5,930 bases of DNA from Gammaproteobacteria bacterium (GTDB lineage: Bacteria > Pseudomonadota > Gammaproteobacteria > Enterobacterales > Kangiellaceae). The position numbers and the translations under genes are program-made. Of this stretch, positions 5,846-5,930 are shown piece by piece. The notes beneath the pieces were generated by a model. That model searched no databases and was not told where the DNA came from. It worked only from the letters and a program-made list of their open reading frames with translations. The stretch covers positions 3,979 to 9,908 of the forward strand of contig NVTT01000029.1 of assembly GCA_002401655.1 (NCBI GenBank). The letters are read 5' to 3'. Position 1 is the stretch's first letter, and the number at the start of each line of letters is the position of its first letter.

Positions 5846-5930
5846 GTGGATCAATTTAAAGCTATTAGCGCAACCAAATATTGGCTACAAAATACCATTA
5901 TAGATTTCAGTTTTTGCCCTTTTGCAAAAA
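5846..5930 (+). CDS. DUF1415 family protein, N-terminal 28 codons only
   Basis: The frame starts with GTG and runs open to the right edge, so the gene is cut after 28 codons. The translation contains TKYWLQNTIIDFSFCPFAK. This fits the N-terminal pattern of DUF1415 proteins, where a tryptophan-containing helix leads into a conserved (L/F)CPFAK motif with an invariant-looking cysteine (Cys24 here). DUF1415 is an uncharacterised family of roughly 180-200 residues, as I recall. It diverges from the DUF3422 gene, with which it shares a 72-bp promoter region. The family call rests on a short segment, but the motif is distinctive. Confidence 0.75.
   Translation, partial: MDQFKAISATKYWLQNTIIDFSFCPFAK

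Overview
The window looks like an ordinary chromosomal segment of an AT-rich gammaproteobacterium (by eye just under 40% GC; not computed). The best taxonomic clue is the MoaA protein, which follows the E. coli type closely through the TDVCNF, TGGEP, CNRLRVSS and C-terminal GG motifs. A DUF3422 gene beside the start of a DUF1415 gene also fits a proteobacterium. I cannot name a genus.

Layout, left to right. (1) 1-923, +: the C-terminal part of a kelch-repeat beta-propeller protein, open at the left edge. (2) 910-2931, +: a full-length S9-family (prolyl oligopeptidase-like) serine peptidase that overlaps the kelch gene by 14 bp. (3) 2932-3035: a short convergent gap filled by a nested C-tract/G-tract hairpin and a REP-like repeat (copy A). 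(4) 3036-4076, -: moaA, with a TTG start and a strong Shine-Dalgarno. (5) 4077-4459: 383 bp without a convincing gene. It holds an 11-bp-arm AT-rich palindrome, a near-consensus FNR/CRP-family box and a second copy of the repeat (copy B). (6) 4460-5773, -: a DUF3422 protein with two predicted C-terminal membrane segments. (7) 5774-5845: a 72-bp divergent promoter region where the two candidate -10 hexamers overlap. (8) 5846-5930, +: the first 28 codons of a DUF1415 gene with a GTG start, cut by the right edge.

How the genes relate. The kelch and peptidase genes are probably one transcription unit. moaA stands alone, without other moa genes in view, and its upstream region suggests control by oxygen or a related signal through an FNR-like regulator, which would suit a gene feeding molybdoenzymes. 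DUF3422 and DUF1415 are divergent and may compete for one promoter region.

I found no phage, insertion sequence, CRISPR, tRNA or rRNA, and no clear new system. The most worthwhile leads are the two-hairpin repeat that brackets moaA (one base pair covaries between copies), the FNR-like box with the palindrome upstream of moaA, and the overlapping kelch-peptidase pair.
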